Part shown: positions 28,605 to 38,841 of the stretch, piece after piece
Numbering within the stretch: position 1 is the first letter of the stretch
Layout of the letters: each line of letters opens with the position of its first letter
NCBI GenBank assembly: GCA_029856125.1
Contig: JAHQWJ010000138.1
Location: forward strand, 1 to 64,000
Reading direction: 5' to 3'
DNA from: Promethearchaeia archaeon
Lineage (GTDB): Archaea; Asgardarchaeota; Lokiarchaeia; Sigyniarchaeales; SOKP01
Length of the DNA: 64,000 bases
Notes under the pieces: generated by a model
Database searches by the model: none
The model's input: only the letters and a program-made list of their open reading frames with translations
What the model was told of the DNA's origin: nothing
Made by a program: the position numbers and the translations under genes

Positions 28605-29717
28605 ATGTTACAAGTGAAAAAAATAATTTTAAATTTCGCTGAAAAATCGGAAATTTTTAACGAGTTAGTGCAAGAAGCATTTAACATGAATTTCCTTGAT
28701 TTTTTAGTTTCGAGAGATACTTATTCAGATTTCAAGAATGTTGAACGTATAACTACTTATAGCAGAGATTTGAGTATTAAAACGCAGAATTTAATATTAA
28801 ATAATGTAGGTGAGCAGCCATTGGGAGTTGATAAAGGAGTAAAAATTGGGCTCATTTACGAGTTGAAATCAAAACAGGATGAAGAATTTATTGTAGAAGA
28901 ATCAAAAAAAGGTATTTTTGCCTTCATTATAGTTAAAGCGCAGGACTGGAAGGTCATCCCATTTGAAAATCTTATCGCAAAAATGCATAAAAATGAGACA
29001 GAATTAATTGCTTCAGTCGAAAGCATAAAGGAGGCAGAATTGATGTTAAAAACCCTTGAAGTCGGCACCGATGGAATATTAATTACTCCCAAAGAAGTAA
29101 ATGATATCATAGAACTAAAAAAATTAATAGTAACCGAATTTAAGGTTGGATTAACAAGCGCAGAAGTTATTGCCTTACAAAATGTCCCCGAAAGCGAAAG
29201 AGTGTGCGTCGATACTACATCCTTATTGAAACCTGGAGAGGGAATGCTTGTTGGAAGCACTGCAAAAGGATTTGTGTTAGTACATGCTGAAGTCTTTGAA
29301 ACTCAATTTGTTTCCTCAAGACCTTTCAGAGTAAATGCCGGCGACGTTTCCGCGTATATTCTAGTTCCGAGCGATGACTCTGAGGAAGGATATCGGACGA
29401 AATACTTAAGTGAATTGAAAGGGGGCGATCAAGTTCTAGTGGTAAATACTAGTGGTGAAGCCAAAAGGGTAACAGTGGGTCGAGTTAAAATTGAAACGCG
29501 TCCTATGTTAAGATTAGAATTAGAAATTGATAAACGAGGAAAGAAGATCAGATTTAATTACATTGGTCAAAATGCAGAAACGATTCGATTAGTTAACTCA
29601 ATTGGAGCACCTGTATCCATAGTAGATATTAAGGTTGGAGACAAAGTTTTGACTCATATTGGTCCCGAAGCAACTCACTTTGGTATAAAAATTAAAGAAA
29701 AAATAATTGAAAAATAA
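28605..29717 (+). CDS. 3-dehydroquinate synthase II
   Basis: EVGTDGILITPKEVNDI, GEGMLVGSTAKGFVLVHAE, RPFRVNAGDVSAYILVP, YIGQNAETIRLV motifs. Confidence 0.95.
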   Translation: MLQVKKIILNFAEKSEIFNELVQEAFNMNFLDFLVSRDTYSDFKNVERITTYSRDLSIKTQNLILNNVGEQPLGVDKGVKIGLIYELKSKQDEEFIVEESKKGIFAFIIVKAQDWKVIPFENLIAKMHKNETELIASVESIKEAELMLKTLEVGTDGILITPKEVNDIIELKKLIVTEFKVGLTSAEVIALQNVPESERVCVDTTSLLKPGEGMLVGSTAKGFVLVHAEVFETQFVSSRPFRVNAGDVSAYILVPSDDSEEGYRTKYLSELKGGDQVLVVNTSGEAKRVTVGRVKIETRPMLRLELEIDKRGKKIRFNYIGQNAETIRLVNSIGAPVSIVDIKVGDKVLTHIGPEATHFGIKIKEKIIEK

Positions 29718-29773
29718 AATGCTCTCTTTATTTAATTCCATTTTATAAATTGTAAAAATAATATAAATATTAA

Positions 29774-31030
29774 ATGTTGGATGTAAAAATGATATATTGG
29801 GCTCCATTGTTACATATGTATCAACCCGCTTTTCAGGATATTAGAGTATTGCGGCAAATTGATAAAGAATGCTATAAACCTTTGTTAAAAATGTTTGAGG
29901 AGCATGATAATGTTAAGATCAGTCTTAATATCAATGCAGTTCTCCTAGAAATGTTACATGAATTTGATCTAAGTGATACAATAGAAATTTTACATAATTT
30001 AGAATCGAATAGTAAAATTGAAATTACGGGTACCGCAAAATTCCATCCGATCCTTCCACTTATTCCACAAAATGAAGCTGAACATCAGATAAAAATCAAC
30101 GAACAAGTAATTAAAAAAGAATTTGAACAGTGGGAAAGATTGGGATTTTTCCCTCCTGAAATGTCAATCAGTTCTCAAGTTGCAAAGTATATCCGAGAAA
30201 TAGGGTATAAATGGGTAATTGTAAGCGGTATAGCCTGTCCTGTAGATTGGCCTACTGATCAAATTTATTGCTCCCCCAATGGATTACAGTTATTTTTTAG
30301 AGACGATATTTTGAGTAATAAAGTATCTTTCAACACTATTAATGCTAAAGAATTTGTTGAAAGTTTAAAAGAATTATCGAATTTTCAAGAGAACGGTAGC
30401 GATGAAAAATATGTTATTACAGCCCAAGATGGGGAGACTTTCGGGTGGCACCACAAAAAGTTTGAACGAAAATTTCTTAGTAAAACTCTTGAACTTATTA
30501 ACGATCAGAGTGAAATAAAATTAGAGTTTATTTCCGAATTAGATAAGCATTTTCCAATTCATAAAGAAAGAATAGTTCCAAGAGATTCAAGTTGGAGCAC
30601 TTCTAACAATGATATGGAGGCAGAAATCCCGTATCCTTTGTGGGATCATCCCGATAATAGAGTTCATACATTATATTGGAAAATTGTGAAAAGTTTAAAC
30701 AACCTAATGAACTTATTAGATAATTTAGATCTGAATCAAAATTGGGACGCAGAGAGACACTATAATACTTCCCGGTGGTTTTATGATAGAGGAATATGTT
30801 CCGATACAACTTGGTGGGGGAATCCTAACCGAGGGACTTGGAGTCCAAATTTAATTTACAAAGGAATAGAATTACTTATGAAATCTGCCCTAAACGCCCA
30901 ACTTGCGTTAGTACATGCTAATCAATCCGATATAGCAGAGGGTTACTTCGATTCTATTTCTTTTTACCATAATCTATTGCTCATGGAACTTTATTCAAAA
31001 ACTAAAGAACTTAAGAGAAGAAAGAAATAA
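29774..31030 (+). CDS. Glycoside hydrolase family 57-like protein
   Basis: YWAPLLHMYQP N-terminus; KIEITGTAKFHPILPLIP; FFPPEMSIS; ITAQDGETFGWHH. Confidence 0.88.
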   Translation: MLDVKMIYWAPLLHMYQPAFQDIRVLRQIDKECYKPLLKMFEEHDNVKISLNINAVLLEMLHEFDLSDTIEILHNLESNSKIEITGTAKFHPILPLIPQNEAEHQIKINEQVIKKEFEQWERLGFFPPEMSISSQVAKYIREIGYKWVIVSGIACPVDWPTDQIYCSPNGLQLFFRDDILSNKVSFNTINAKEFVESLKELSNFQENGSDEKYVITAQDGETFGWHHKKFERKFLSKTLELINDQSEIKLEFISELDKHFPIHKERIVPRDSSWSTSNNDMEAEIPYPLWDHPDNRVHTLYWKIVKSLNNLMNLLDNLDLNQNWDAERHYNTSRWFYDRGICSDTTWWGNPNRGTWSPNLIYKGIELLMKSALNAQLALVHANQSDIAEGYFDSISFYHNLLLMELYSKTKELKRRKK

Positions 31031-31192
31031 AAAGATTCAATCGTAATCGATAAAAGTAATGGTAAAGCGCGCTTAAAGTTTCCCTATTGTCAATATATTG
31101 TTTTAGTTGTACAAAATAACAATAAAATATATAATTTTAAATTTAATATATTAAACTAAGTACGCTTTAGCACAATTAAATTTCTTATTTTA

Positions 31193-32320
31193 TTGAGAGT
31201 AATGTCAAAAGAAACTGAAAAACCTCAGGTAACAAAATTTTGCGTGTATTGTGGAACTACAATCCAAGAGGACTTAGCTTATTGCCCAAATCCTAAATGT
31301 GGGAAATCAGTAGTCAATATTAAACCAAGTAAGGATAAAATCGATCAAGCGAAACCTATGCCAAAACCAATTAAAAAAGAACCTATATCGCGCAAATGTT
31401 CGAATTGTGGATCGATTATAACTTCTATGGTATTAGAACAGTGTCCTATATGTGATTCAAAATTAGAAAAAATTCCTGAACAAGAAATCGCAATCCAAAG
31501 CAAAAAACATCAAAGTAGAATAGGGTATGTATTTAAAAATAAAAAATTGGTTCCAGAACAAAAGTTTGTATTGAAAAAAAGCGAATGGAATTTCAGAGAG
31601 GGGGTAAGGGTATTTAGTAATGCTCTTATGGTATATATCACAGTTCGATTAGTAATTACTATGTTGTTAACTTTACAACTAGGTCCATCTGAAACATTAG
31701 ATTTAAACATGACAACAATTCTCTTAAGTCAAGCTCCGGATATCGTTTTAGGAATCTATCCCTTGTATTATATTTATTCAAAAAGACATAATCTCAAAAA
31801 ATTAGGGGTGATCTTTAATAAAAAATCGTTAGTAATTGCCACTATAGTTGGCATCGCCGGAAGTATTGGATTAGTTTTAATTGATAATTTTTCGTCCCTA
31901 TTAATCGATTTTATGTACAAATCGGGTATAAGTTTCTACGATATCGTTGCCTATTTAGACGAAGAATATCTTGTCCTTCAAAACTCGAATATAATTCAGG
32001 TAATAATACTTATCCTTCTTTTAAGTTTATCAGTAATTTCCACTGAACTAGTATTTAGAGGTGTATTACACAGAACTTTAAAAGCGCATTTTGACAGCAA
32101 ATTTCTGGGAAAATTTTCAGTAATTGTTATCGTAGCCTTGATTTACTCATTTCTGTTTCTATTTTTTACATTACCCGTTGGGATATATTTCTTTTTAGCA
32201 AACTTCATGGTTTCTATATTCTTGGGGGTAGTCTATGAAATTAATAAGAACCTAGTAAGTACAATAATGGCTAGCTTGATTTACAACATTACTCTCATTA
32301 TCTTAATTATCTATTTCTAA
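31193..32320 (+). CDS. Double zinc-ribbon + CPBP-like membrane protein (active-site motifs degenerate; likely start at 31202)
   Basis: CVYCG..CPNPKCG and CSNCG..CPICD ribbons; STELVFRGVLHR CPBP-like motif 1. Confidence 0.75.
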   Translation: MRVMSKETEKPQVTKFCVYCGTTIQEDLAYCPNPKCGKSVVNIKPSKDKIDQAKPMPKPIKKEPISRKCSNCGSIITSMVLEQCPICDSKLEKIPEQEIAIQSKKHQSRIGYVFKNKKLVPEQKFVLKKSEWNFREGVRVFSNALMVYITVRLVITMLLTLQLGPSETLDLNMTTILLSQAPDIVLGIYPLYYIYSKRHNLKKLGVIFNKKSLVIATIVGIAGSIGLVLIDNFSSLLIDFMYKSGISFYDIVAYLDEEYLVLQNSNIIQVIILILLLSLSVISTELVFRGVLHRTLKAHFDSKFLGKFSVIVIVALIYSFLFLFFTLPVGIYFFLANFMVSIFLGVVYEINKNLVSTIMASLIYNITLIILIIYF

Positions 32321-32438
32321 TTTAAACATAAATCTCCATTATCTTTTAATATATAAATTTAATAATAAGAAAAATCAAATATCTCTAGAGTTATTATTAG
32401 TAACTTATTTTTTTTAAAATACGATAAGAGTCTACAAC

Positions 32439-33170
32439 GTGGAGAAAGAGAGATTGGGTAAAAAATATTATACAAACAAGGGTAGCAAAGATAATATAAT
32501 TATTTCTATTGCAGGAGTACACGGAATTGGAAAAACCACAATCTTTAATCTTTTAAAAAAAAAATTGGGAGATAATAATAAGTTTAAGTTTTTTTCCGAA
32601 AGATACATCAAAATTCCTCCTTTTCCATTTGGTTCCAACGACAAACAAATCGCCTTTCGAAGCGAAATTCACTTTCTCCAACAGCTAATTCGGAGAAACA
32701 AAAATATCACTAATTTTAATAATAATTACAACGGGAGAGTTATTTTTCTAGATCGTACGCCAATCTGCGTGCTAATTTACTCTAAAAGTCTTTACCTTAA
32801 AGAAAAAGACTATAATCTAATCCTTGATATGTATAAGTCAGTTAAGTGGAAAGAAGATTGCATTATATATCTTACTGCTGAAACAGATACTATTTTAAAA
32901 AGAATAATTCAACGAGGTTCAATTGATAATACCAGAAAGGATTGGAATGAAGACGACAAGAAATACCTATTAGAAATTCTCTCCTATTATAATCAATTTC
33001 TGTTTCCTAAAACTCAAACTAAAAAAGTATTTACAATCGATACTAATGATTCAACTGCTGAAAATGTGATAGAGGAGATTAAAAACATAGTTATTGAATT
33101 GTCTGGATACTCCTTCAATAAATATGATATTTCTTCCTCTACACAGAAGATATTAAAAGAATTTATGTAA
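32439..33170 (+). CDS. P-loop nucleoside/thymidylate kinase-like protein (GTG start)
   Basis: ISIAGVHGIGKTTIFNLLKKKL Walker A; FLDRTP; IIYLTAETDTILKRIIQRG. Confidence 0.75.
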   Translation: MEKERLGKKYYTNKGSKDNIIISIAGVHGIGKTTIFNLLKKKLGDNNKFKFFSERYIKIPPFPFGSNDKQIAFRSEIHFLQQLIRRNKNITNFNNNYNGRVIFLDRTPICVLIYSKSLYLKEKDYNLILDMYKSVKWKEDCIIYLTAETDTILKRIIQRGSIDNTRKDWNEDDKKYLLEILSYYNQFLFPKTQTKKVFTIDTNDSTAENVIEEIKNIVIELSGYSFNKYDISSSTQKILKEFM

Positions 33171-33278
33171 GTAATTATGATAAAATATATTAATGTAAAT
33201 TTTATGATATACATTAAGAGAATTAATATTGTATTGATTCTAATTAATTTTAATATAAAAAAGATTTTGGTGTGAAAT

Positions 33279-34250
33279 GTGTCTCTTGCGCAAGGTATTC
33301 GAGATAATATGATGAAGATTTTAAAATTCGAAGAAGATAAAACAGATTTAGAAAATCTAGCAGTACTTTCGAGAGTTGGTATGAAAGTTGCGTCTGCTTC
33401 TTCTTCTGAGCTCGATGCTGATGCAACATCCGCTTCAAGTACTGCGCTAATTGATTTAGGATTGAGATTAAGCGTAGCGACTGCACACGGCGCCCTAAAA
33501 GAGATAATTCTTCACAATACTTCTGGTTATAGTATAATTCTAGCAATCAACGACGAATATCTAGTGTTTGGTGGGTTAAAAAATGTATATCGAATTGGAT
33601 ATTACCTTGGATATATACGAGAATTAGCTAAAAAATTGAGTCAATTAATTTCAGGAGATGAAATTACTAACATGACACTTTCTTTAGATGATGCTGAAAA
33701 AGCTAAGCTAAATATTGAAGAAGAGGAAGTGACATCAATTATGAAACCTAGCATTGAAGAAGATAAAGCAGCGTTAGATGATTTGCTAGGTTTTTTAGAC
33801 GATTGGGAAAGCGAAGGTGGGGATTTAGAAGATGCCGAAACGGAAGTACAAAATAACATTGTTGCAATTCCAAAATCTGTTGGTTTAGAATACGAAAAAC
33901 AAATGGAAAAAGGTATTGAGGCCTCAGAAACTTCATTAAAGTCAGAAGAGCCATCCCCGATTATTGAGTCGCATTTTAAAGTATACGATGACGAAATACC
34001 TCCTGTTCCGCTTGAGGATTATACTCCTATGGAGATCGAGGAAGACGAAAGCATACATGAGCCTCAAATCGTCCAAGAACAACCTTTACAGGGATCTATT
34101 CCATCGCTCGAGGATCTACCTCCTCCAGATTTTAATATTGATTTTGAAGAAACCGCCACCGAGTACGATACTGAATTTGTACTCGATAAGGAATCCGAAG
34201 CTTTTGAATCCGTTCTAAAAGATTTAGGATGGGACGAGGAAGAAGATTAA
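33279..34250 (+). CDS. Roadblock/LC7-like domain protein with long acidic C-terminal tail (GTG start)
   Basis: ENLAVLSRVGMKVASASSSELDADATSASSTALIDLGLRLSVATAHGALKEIILHNTSGYSIILAINDEYLVFGG; Glu/Asp/Pro-rich C-terminus. Confidence 0.78.
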   Translation: MSLAQGIRDNMMKILKFEEDKTDLENLAVLSRVGMKVASASSSELDADATSASSTALIDLGLRLSVATAHGALKEIILHNTSGYSIILAINDEYLVFGGLKNVYRIGYYLGYIRELAKKLSQLISGDEITNMTLSLDDAEKAKLNIEEEEVTSIMKPSIEEDKAALDDLLGFLDDWESEGGDLEDAETEVQNNIVAIPKSVGLEYEKQMEKGIEASETSLKSEEPSPIIESHFKVYDDEIPPVPLEDYTPMEIEEDESIHEPQIVQEQPLQGSIPSLEDLPPPDFNIDFEETATEYDTEFVLDKESEAFESVLKDLGWDEEED

Positions 34251-34415
34251 ATTGATTTTTCCAGCAAATCTGTTTAGTAGCTTCTAATTTTCACTATTTA
34301 AATCATCTGTTCTTCTATCATTTTCATCTTTTCAATAAAAATTAAATAGATTTTTATCTAATCTTAATTAACTTTAAATTTATTTAAAAAATAAAAATAA
34401 AAATAGTGAAACGAA

Positions 34416-35780
34416 ATGAATGAAACGGCAAGATTCCAAAGAAACGAGACTACTACTATTAGAAAAATTAATTATGGAGCACCTAGAATTTCAAGCTCCA
34501 TTGTTCTTGGAATTGAACAATTTGCTTTATTTGCGCTGTATTATCTTGGATATGGAGTACCACCACTTCAAGTTGGTTTTGCTCAGTCGATGGGATATCT
34601 TAGCATTGCAGTCTCTCAATTTTTTTTTGGATGGGTAAGTGATGCAAAATATACAAAGTTGGGCAGAAGAAAACCATATATTTTGATATTAGCTCCATTG
34701 CTTGGAATTTCTTTCATATTTCTTTTATTACCTGGCTTCTTTTTACCAGATCTTAGCGATAAAACTGCTCTTTTTGGATGGTTATTAGTTTGGGATATTA
34801 TTTTTAGAATATCATATGCGGTAACAACTCCTTATCAAGCATGGATGGCAGAACAATTTCCTGTGGGGGAGCGGCCAAAGGTTTCTCAATTTCAAAATAT
34901 CTTTGGGTACCTTGGAAATGCAATTATGATTGTTTTTACATTATTGATTTTAACACCTGCATTTGAAGATATTGCTTTAACACCCGAAGTAACACCCATC
35001 CTAGTTTCAGTACCAGTTCTGATATTTGGCCTACTTGTAATTATATTCTACTTATATATCGCCTTAACGATGCCCACAGAGCCAGATTTTAAGAAGGAAT
35101 CAACCGAATCTACGAATTTAATTACAAATTTAAAAATAATAATAAAAAATAAAAATTATTTCTTTATATTATTAATGGCCGGAATATCTAGTTTTGCATG
35201 GTCAATAATTACTACTGTAATGTTAACATTCGTAGAAATCGTATTAGGGTTGAGAGGATTAATATATTATATTGTTGCAGTATTTCTAATAATTGGGTTT
35301 ATCATTTTCTTGTACGTGTGGAGAAGACTTATCCAAACTAAAGGCAAAAAGCAAACGCTTCTGTATTTGTTTATTTTTGCAATAGTTCTTCTACCAACGA
35401 CGTTAATAGGGATGATCCCTCTTGCAGCGAATGCTATTTTTGGAACTATCTTTATTCTTATTATAGCGGCAGTTTTAAGTGGATGGAACCTATTTCCATA
35501 TATATATATGGCAGATTTAGCGGAAGACGACGAAAAACGAACTGGACAGTTAAAAGCAGGAATATATGCTGGGTTCCCCAGTATACTTCTTAATATATTT
35601 CAAGCCTTTGGTCCGCTGGTTATAGGAGTTATTTTATCGTTACAAGATATTACGGTTGGGTCTTCAACTTATTCTTTCGGTTTAGTTTTATGGGGACCAA
35701 TTTGTTCTTTAATACTTATTGTAGCATATTTCTTTACGAAAAAGTTCGTAAAACTTGATTTTGACTGGGAAAAAAAATAA
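34416..35780 (+). CDS. MFS / GPH-type (sugar:cation symporter-like) transporter
   Basis: FFFGWVSDAKYTKLGRRKPYILILAPLLG; 12 hydrophobic segments. Confidence 0.88.
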   Translation: MNETARFQRNETTTIRKINYGAPRISSSIVLGIEQFALFALYYLGYGVPPLQVGFAQSMGYLSIAVSQFFFGWVSDAKYTKLGRRKPYILILAPLLGISFIFLLLPGFFLPDLSDKTALFGWLLVWDIIFRISYAVTTPYQAWMAEQFPVGERPKVSQFQNIFGYLGNAIMIVFTLLILTPAFEDIALTPEVTPILVSVPVLIFGLLVIIFYLYIALTMPTEPDFKKESTESTNLITNLKIIIKNKNYFFILLMAGISSFAWSIITTVMLTFVEIVLGLRGLIYYIVAVFLIIGFIIFLYVWRRLIQTKGKKQTLLYLFIFAIVLLPTTLIGMIPLAANAIFGTIFILIIAAVLSGWNLFPYIYMADLAEDDEKRTGQLKAGIYAGFPSILLNIFQAFGPLVIGVILSLQDITVGSSTYSFGLVLWGPICSLILIVAYFFTKKFVKLDFDWEKK

Positions 35781-35867
35781 TCTATTACTTAAAATCTATA
35801 TTCCTTTTTTTTCATTATCTGAAAGACCAATAAAAACAAAAGTAATACTCAATTATTTTACTAAAGT

Positions 35868-37223
35868 ATGACTATTTTTGACAAAGTTATAGAGATTTAC
35901 CAAGATAAGTATATTTGCTTTCACTGTTTAGGTAGGATGTTTTCCTTATTAGGAACAGACACTACCAATCACGATAGGGGTAATTCTCTTTTACTCGCAA
36001 TCACCATGGATAAACACCGTGCCTATTTATCCCAACAAGACAACCATGATAATGCTAGTCAAATATTAAAATTATTAGCTGAAAAAGCAAAGTATACACC
36101 CGCTCAAAGCGTATTAGAAAAGGAGGGTATTGAATATAGCAAACCTGATTTTGCAGAAAAATGTTATTTGTGTAATGATCTTTTTAACGACATAGGTGTT
36201 TATGCTAAAGGAGCAGAAAAATACTTAAAAGGTATTGAATTCACTAATTTCCTCATAGGTACTGCCCTCGACGCGCAAATTATTAATAAAGAAGATAATT
36301 TCAAAGCCATTCATAATCTTTTGGAAGCTGAATCGTTTAAGAATCATTTTAACCGAGAAGTGGGTAAAGAGTTATCTTTAATATTGAGTAAACCCGCAGA
36401 GTTTAGGATGCCGGATATAACTATTATTTATTCAGTAAAATTTGGCTCCTTCGATATTACTTTACTCTTAAGATCTCTTTTTATCTACAGTAGATATAAC
36501 AAATTTGCTAGAGGAATTCCTCAAACTCATTGGGATTGTCGGTTATGCAGGGGAAAAGGGTGCGAATCCTGTAAATTTACAGGAAAGCAATACAAAACTA
36601 GTGTAGAAGAACTTATCAGCCCGGAATTTGTTAATAAAGCTAAAGCAGATGGCTCAAAGTTTCATGGCGCTGGGAGAGAAGATATTGATGTGAGAATGTT
36701 AGGCACAGGAAGGCCCTTTGTCCTAGAATTAAAAAACCCCAAAATCAGAACTCTGAATTTGAAAAAAATTCAAAATAAAGTAAATAAAAGTAATAAGAAA
36801 AAAATTAAAGTATCAGATTTAATATATAGTAGTAAGGAACGAGTTAAAAATTTGAAACTTAGTGCTGAAAACACAAAGAAAGTCTACGAAGCCATAGTAA
36901 TCTCTAAAGAAAAGATTTCAAAAGACACTTTCGATGTTCTTTTAAAAAAATTGAAGACTGTTTACGAAAAACAAAAACTTCAACAAAGAACACCAATAAG
37001 GGTATCCCATCGTCGTGCAGATAAGATAAGAGAAAAAAAGATTTTTCGAGTAGAAGGCAAATTCATTAAACCAAATGTTTCAGAATTCATCGTAGAAGCT
37101 CAAGGTGGAACATATATTAAAGAACTTATAAGTGGTGATAATGGAAGAACAACACCCTCTTTCTCTGATGTATACGGATTCTCTTTAGAATGTAAAAAAT
37201 TAGATGTTCTTGAAATATATTAA
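35868..37223 (+). CDS. pus10: tRNA pseudouridine synthase Pus10
   Basis: CFHCLGRMFSLLGTDTTNHDRG; THWDCRLCRGKGCESCKFTGKQYKTSVEELI; FHGAGREDIDVRMLGTGRPFVLELKNPK. Confidence 0.96.
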   Translation: MTIFDKVIEIYQDKYICFHCLGRMFSLLGTDTTNHDRGNSLLLAITMDKHRAYLSQQDNHDNASQILKLLAEKAKYTPAQSVLEKEGIEYSKPDFAEKCYLCNDLFNDIGVYAKGAEKYLKGIEFTNFLIGTALDAQIINKEDNFKAIHNLLEAESFKNHFNREVGKELSLILSKPAEFRMPDITIIYSVKFGSFDITLLLRSLFIYSRYNKFARGIPQTHWDCRLCRGKGCESCKFTGKQYKTSVEELISPEFVNKAKADGSKFHGAGREDIDVRMLGTGRPFVLELKNPKIRTLNLKKIQNKVNKSNKKKIKVSDLIYSSKERVKNLKLSAENTKKVYEAIVISKEKISKDTFDVLLKKLKTVYEKQKLQQRTPIRVSHRRADKIREKKIFRVEGKFIKPNVSEFIVEAQGGTYIKELISGDNGRTTPSFSDVYGFSLECKKLDVLEIY

Positions 37224-37316
37224 TTCTCTTGTTAAAGAAGTGAAATCAAAAAATAAATAAATTATTATAAATTAAATAAATTATCAATACAATTCAAAAT
37301 AGTTTAGGGAATTAAT

Positions 37317-37622
37317 TTGACATTACATAAAGGTTACCGGAACAAGTCTCGCCAAAGACACCGAAAAAACGTAAGAGACCGGGGCTTAGGTTCCATTGAG
37401 AAATATTTAATTGATTATGAAATAAATGATAAAGTAGACGTTATTACCGATCCTTCTCAGCATAAAAGAGGATTTCCTCACAGGAGATATCATGGAAAAA
37501 CCGGAACCGTTAAGGGTATACGAGGAAGGTGCTACGAAGTTGAAGTTAAATTAGGCAATTCAAAGAAACTTCTTATCATTGGCAAAGAACACTTACGTTC
37601 TAATAAAGGTTCAGCCCAATAA
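37317..37622 (+). CDS. Ribosomal protein eL21 (TTG start)
   Basis: HKGYRNKSRQRHRKNVRDRGLGSI...FPHRRYHGKTGTVKGIRGRCYEVEV. Confidence 0.96.
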   Translation: MTLHKGYRNKSRQRHRKNVRDRGLGSIEKYLIDYEINDKVDVITDPSQHKRGFPHRRYHGKTGTVKGIRGRCYEVEVKLGNSKKLLIIGKEHLRSNKGSAQ

Positions 37623-37654
37623 CGCATTTATCAATTTGAGGGGAGAAAAAATAT

Positions 37655-38020
37655 ATGTCTGGACGCAAAATTAATGAAAAAACTGTTTCTATACCAGAAG
37701 TAAAAAAAATTATGGAAGCTGTCAAGGAGAAAATCGAAAAAATTGACAGTGAAGAAGGTTTATCTCACTTTCAAGAAATTACTTATAATTATGTTAACAA
37801 ATTTTCTAAAATGAGTGAAAAAGATGCGATAAAAGTTCAGAAATTGTTAATTGAGAAGTACGAAATCGAAGAAAATTACGCAATAACCATTGTAAACATT
37901 GATCCACACACAGTTCCGGAACTTAGAATGATCTTAGAGAAAAGTTTTACTGGAAAATCGTTAAATGACGAACAATTACAAGATCTTTTAGCGCAAATAG
38001 AAGAACTTAAATCTTCTTAA
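37655..38020 (+). CDS. rpoF: DNA-directed RNA polymerase subunit Rpo4 (RpoF)
   Basis: Rpb4-like EKYEIEENYAITIVNIDPHTVPELRMILEK; position between eL21 and DUF655. Confidence 0.92.
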   Translation: MSGRKINEKTVSIPEVKKIMEAVKEKIEKIDSEEGLSHFQEITYNYVNKFSKMSEKDAIKVQKLLIEKYEIEENYAITIVNIDPHTVPELRMILEKSFTGKSLNDEQLQDLLAQIEELKSS

Positions 38021-38175
38021 AAAAAAATAAGTTATAAATTTTTTTAAAAGCGTATTAAACAACGAAGAATTTATAAATTCTTATTGTTTTAAATTTTAAT
38101 GAGCAATCCTTGTTAAAAAAGGAATATATTAAAAATAATATATTATGCACTTCAGGATAGTAAATAATTATAAGA

Positions 38176-38841
38176 GTGGTTGGTATGGACAGGAATCGGG
38201 ATCGAGATCGATACAGAAGGCCTCCTCAAAGACCCAGATATCAAAGAAGAGACCCAAGAAAAAAGAAACAATTCATCAAGAAGTTTCGAGAACTTGTCGT
38301 CTTAGATTTATTACTCCATGGTCATCCTGAAGAAGATAAACCAAGCTGGTCAAAAACTCCAATTGCACAAGTACTTACTTTTCCAGATTTTGTATTATAT
38401 GAAGTTAAATGCAACAGAGATTCAGATATAAAGATACAAGAAAAAGGATTGTATGAGGGCTTTCAGCAACAAAATAAGTTGAGGGAAGTTTTAAAAAAAA
38501 TTAATTATCAAGACCTTACAAATACAGCAAAAGCCCTAATTCAACCGATACTTGAAAAAGAAATATTAAATTATGAGGAGGAATTCATAAACTTCTTTAA
38601 TAACTCCACTTCTATAACTCCCCGAATGCATTCTCTTAAATTATTGCCTGGAATAGGACAGAAACATATGTGGGATATACTAGAATCTAGACAAAGACAA
38701 AAATTCACTACTTTTCAAGATATTTCTGATCGGACGAGCTTATCGCATCCAGCAAAACAACTTACTTTAAGAATCATTAAAGAACTGAAACGTGAGGGAA
38801 TAAAGTACTACTTGTTCTCGAAGACTCAAAAATACGAATGA
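38176..38841 (+). CDS. DUF655 family protein
   Basis: VLDLLLHGHPEEDKPSWSKTPIAQVLTFPDFVLYE; LKLLPGIGQKHMWDILE HhH. Confidence 0.92.
   Translation: MVGMDRNRDRDRYRRPPQRPRYQRRDPRKKKQFIKKFRELVVLDLLLHGHPEEDKPSWSKTPIAQVLTFPDFVLYEVKCNRDSDIKIQEKGLYEGFQQQNKLREVLKKINYQDLTNTAKALIQPILEKEILNYEEEFINFFNNSTSITPRMHSLKLLPGIGQKHMWDILESRQRQKFTTFQDISDRTSLSHPAKQLTLRIIKELKREGIKYYLFSKTQKYE

Noticed and set aside
28856-29260. Minus-strand 134-aa ORF inside 3-dehydroquinate synthase II
   Set aside because: Antisense shadow.
38145-38330. 61-aa ORF overlapping DUF655 start
   Set aside because: Alternative frame of the DUF655 coding sequence; only the longer ORF has family motifs.
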